Of a DNA stretch of 7,904 nt, positions 6,873-7,904 are shown in pieces; the stretch's first letter is position 1; every line of letters starts with the position of its first letter. The stretch comes from an uncultured Prevotella sp. (lineage in GTDB: Bacteria > Bacteroidota > Bacteroidia > Bacteroidales > Bacteroidaceae), in contig URDM01000104.1 of assembly GCA_900546575.1 (NCBI GenBank), forward strand, positions 1-7,904. The letters run 5' to 3'. The position numbers were made by a program, and so were the translations under genes. The notes beneath the pieces were generated by a model. The model had not been told where the DNA came from. It was given only the letters and a program-made list of their open reading frames with translations, and ran no database searches.

Positions 6873-7127
6873 AATCTTACCTTTTATTATTACACAATCA
6901 AACTATTACACAATTATCTTTCAGGAAATATATGGTTAGCACATATTAGTCGTACAATATTCAATATATCCTTGATATTCATTTGCATTGATACAACATG
7001 AAAATCTATAAGATGTGGCAAAGGTACAAAAATATGAGAAAATCACTTATTTAACGAAAACAATTTCATATTTTTATTTTCAAATTCTAAAATAAAAAAC
7101 TTAGTAACATTATATTACCATTTACCG
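6873..7127. other. AT-rich leader region without a supported gene
   Basis: This stretch is strongly AT-rich and distinct from the coding DNA to the left and the intron to the right. Apart from one -7 promoter box (7019-7026) I see no convincing gene. A 24-residue frame (6914-6988, minus) exists but has no ribosome binding site. It presumably holds the promoter and leader of the small membrane gene and patB. Confidence 0.5.
7019..7026 (-). promoter_or_regulatory. Candidate -7 box for the membrane gene-patB unit
   Basis: TACCTTTG on the minus strand is identical to the -7 box of the HU promoter. No TTTG or TTG is found 17-23 nt upstream, so only half of the promoter is supported. It would give a leader of about 140 nt before the ATG at 6872. 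Confidence 0.4.
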
Positions 7128-7158
7128 TGAGGGTGTGTCAAAACTCCCTGATTCTTAA
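7128..7158 (-). mobile_element. Probable insertion-sequence end, 3' exon of the group II intron
   Basis: The plus strand carries gagggtgtgtcaaaac at 7129-7144, which resembles terminal inverted repeats of Bacteroidales insertion sequences. AT-rich host DNA lies to its left, and the group II intron begins at 7159. If the introns are removed, the minus strand reads TTGACTAGCAT joined to TTAAGAATC. In one frame this ends in a TAA just after the junction, as expected for the end of a transposase gene. The transposase itself lies outside the window, so family and target duplication cannot be judged. Confidence 0.35.
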
Positions 7159-7163
7159 ATCGG

Positions 7164-7205
7164 GTAGGAGGTAAATGTTATTCATAAAAGGCATTTACCT
7201 CCTAC
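7164..7205 (-). ncRNA. Domain VI hairpin of the ORF-less intron
   Basis: A perfect 14-bp stem (GTAGGAGGTAAATG with CATTTACCTCCTAC) around a 14-nt loop. The candidate branch-point A is at 7165, seven nt from the 3' end at 7159. GTCGG upstream can also pair with the terminal CCGAT. Confidence 0.75.
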
Positions 7206-7228
7206 TTTCACATTTACCGACCTCCCAC

Positions 7229-7261
7229 ACCACCGTACGTGCGGTTCCGCATACGGCGGTT
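7229..7261 (-). ncRNA. Domain V catalytic hairpin of the ORF-less intron
   Basis: About 33 nt folding as ACCGCCGTATGCG, loop GGAAC, CGCACGTACGGTGGT, with the two-nt asymmetric bulge of domain V. The catalytic triad position reads CGC instead of the commoner AGC. Confidence 0.8.
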
Positions 7262-7817
7262 TCGCGCTTTTACACCTTACGGTGTGTGGCAAGTTGTTTT
7301 CAGCCATCCCTTCGAGATACGTCACTTCTATTCTATTGTCGGATTCCGTCCTATCGTGTGAATAGAGAGTTCCTTTTCGGACATCTGACTACAAAAGACT
7401 CTCAAGGTAGCAGTCATTTACTGTTGCACTGCACGATTCAGTCCTTCCCTATAGGCACACGTGCCTTGGGTACTATGACCTCTGCTGACTTCTCACGGCA
7501 AGCTTTACTCCGTCATGGTGCATCGAATAACTCATCTTCATCCATGCGTCCGTGAGACCTCACTAGTTAAGCATGTTGTCTTTCCATTTTATACCCACTT
7601 GATTTACTACTTGCAGTTCCGAGTAGTTATTGGACTTTGACTCTTTTTGCAGCCTTATCCCTGTAAGTAGCCTTATATCAAGTTTCTGTGCGTTGGGTCA
7701 GATATTTGCCGCTGACTTCTTTCAGATTCCGTGTCGCCACGGACACCCTTGTCTCTCTGGCTAGACGATTCCCACTACTAGGGCTCGTTAGGGACTTGCA
7801 CCCATTAGACAACACAC

Positions 7818-7828
7818 ATGCTAGTCAA
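7818..7828 (-). other. 11-nt exon between two group II introns
   Basis: The minus strand reads TTGACTAGCAT between the 3' end of the upstream intron (7829) and the GTGTG start of the next (7817). It contains the AGCAT that can pair with EBS1. It begins with TT, as does the exon following the downstream intron, so both introns share the first two nt of the 3' exon. Confidence 0.65.
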
Positions 7829-7904
7829 ATCGAGTAGGAGGAAAACGAAGTAGTTTTCTTCCTACTTTCGTTTTCCGACCTCTCACACCACCGTACATGC
7901 GGTT
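7829..7904 (-). mobile_element. 3' end of a second group II intron (continues off the right edge)
   Basis: The right half of domain V (7904-7887) differs from the corresponding 30 nt of the downstream intron, including the flanking linker, at only two positions. A linker and a domain VI hairpin follow (7865-7853 with 7846-7834, one A-C mismatch), then a 3' end in CGAT at 7829, with a candidate branch-point A at 7835, again at -7. Whether it encodes a maturase cannot be seen here. Confidence 0.8.

Larger units (their letters stand above)
7159..7817 (-). mobile_element. Complete ORF-less group II intron
   Basis: About 659 nt. Minus-strand landmarks in order: a GTGTG 5' end (7817-7813), the domain I start GGGTGCAAGTCCC close behind it, the domain I segment GTGTCCGTGGCGACACGG (7744-7727 region), the domain III/IV motif GAAGTCAGCAGAGGTCATAG (7491-7472 region) followed by GGGAAGGACTGAA, where the maturase gene normally begins, then domain V (7261-7229), domain VI (7205-7164) and a 3' end in CGAT at 7159. 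Between the domain IV motif and domain V there are only about 180 nt, with stops in all minus frames, so no reverse transcriptase/maturase is encoded. Candidate exon-binding sites: EBS1 ATGCT (7574-7570) pairs with AGCAT of the 5' exon, and EBS2 TCAAGT (7602-7597) pairs with ATTTGA just before it, with one G-T pair. Splicing and mobility would need a maturase in trans; the neighbouring intron is a candidate source. Confidence 0.85.

Noticed and set aside
6914..6988. 24-residue peptide frame upstream of the small membrane gene
   Set aside because: There is no purine-rich binding site before its ATG and the region is AT-rich, so a short frame is expected by chance.
6998..7054. 18-residue plus-strand frame starting MKIYKM
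   Set aside because: It runs over the minus-strand -7 box and has no ribosome binding site or following gene.
7175..7555. Plus-strand frame of 126 codons across the group II intron
   Set aside because: It is antisense to intron domains IV-VI, which are structured RNA. Such frames are commonly mis-annotated as hypothetical proteins.

Overview
The window looks like a Bacteroidales chromosome, probably Prevotella or a close relative. Three things point there: a DUF4923-type secreted protein, an HU protein of the HU-HIG type, and promoters of the TAnnTTTG type instead of E. coli -35/-10 boxes. Every protein gene I can support reads on the minus strand. Coding DNA is of moderate GC content, while the leaders and positions 6500-7130 are very AT-rich.

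Layout, from the right (upstream) end leftward. At 7829-7904 lies the 3' end of a group II intron that continues outside the window. An 11-nt exon follows (7818-7828), then a second group II intron (7159-7817, about 659 nt) that is complete from 5' end to domain VI but has no reverse transcriptase/maturase gene. Its 3' exon (about 7128-7158) looks like the end of an insertion sequence. Next is an AT-rich leader with a promoter -7 box, and a small multi-spanning membrane protein gene (6511-6872) broken by a -1 frameshift. The MalY/PatB-type C-S lyase gene starts 23 nt after it (5309-6487). A Bacteroidales promoter and a long leader of about 215 nt then precede an HU-like gene (4548-5000), which ends in a strong intrinsic terminator. 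A large MscS-type mechanosensitive channel follows (1791-4346), with a 7-bp repeat across its stop codon. Last come a DUF4923-like secreted protein (1093-1686) and, 8 nt later, xerD (164-1084), with a promoter for a gene off the left edge.

The genes form several separate transcription units: small membrane protein plus patB; HU alone; the MscS-type channel alone or with weak read-through; DUF4923 plus xerD. These are mostly housekeeping functions: chromosome dimer resolution, osmotic relief, nucleoid binding and sulfur amino acid metabolism. The unusual part is the right end. Two closely related group II introns sit in tandem, one without an ORF, with domain VI regions that preserve the same alternative-pairing architecture although the sequence has changed. 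The frameshifted membrane gene beside patB is the second point worth checking.
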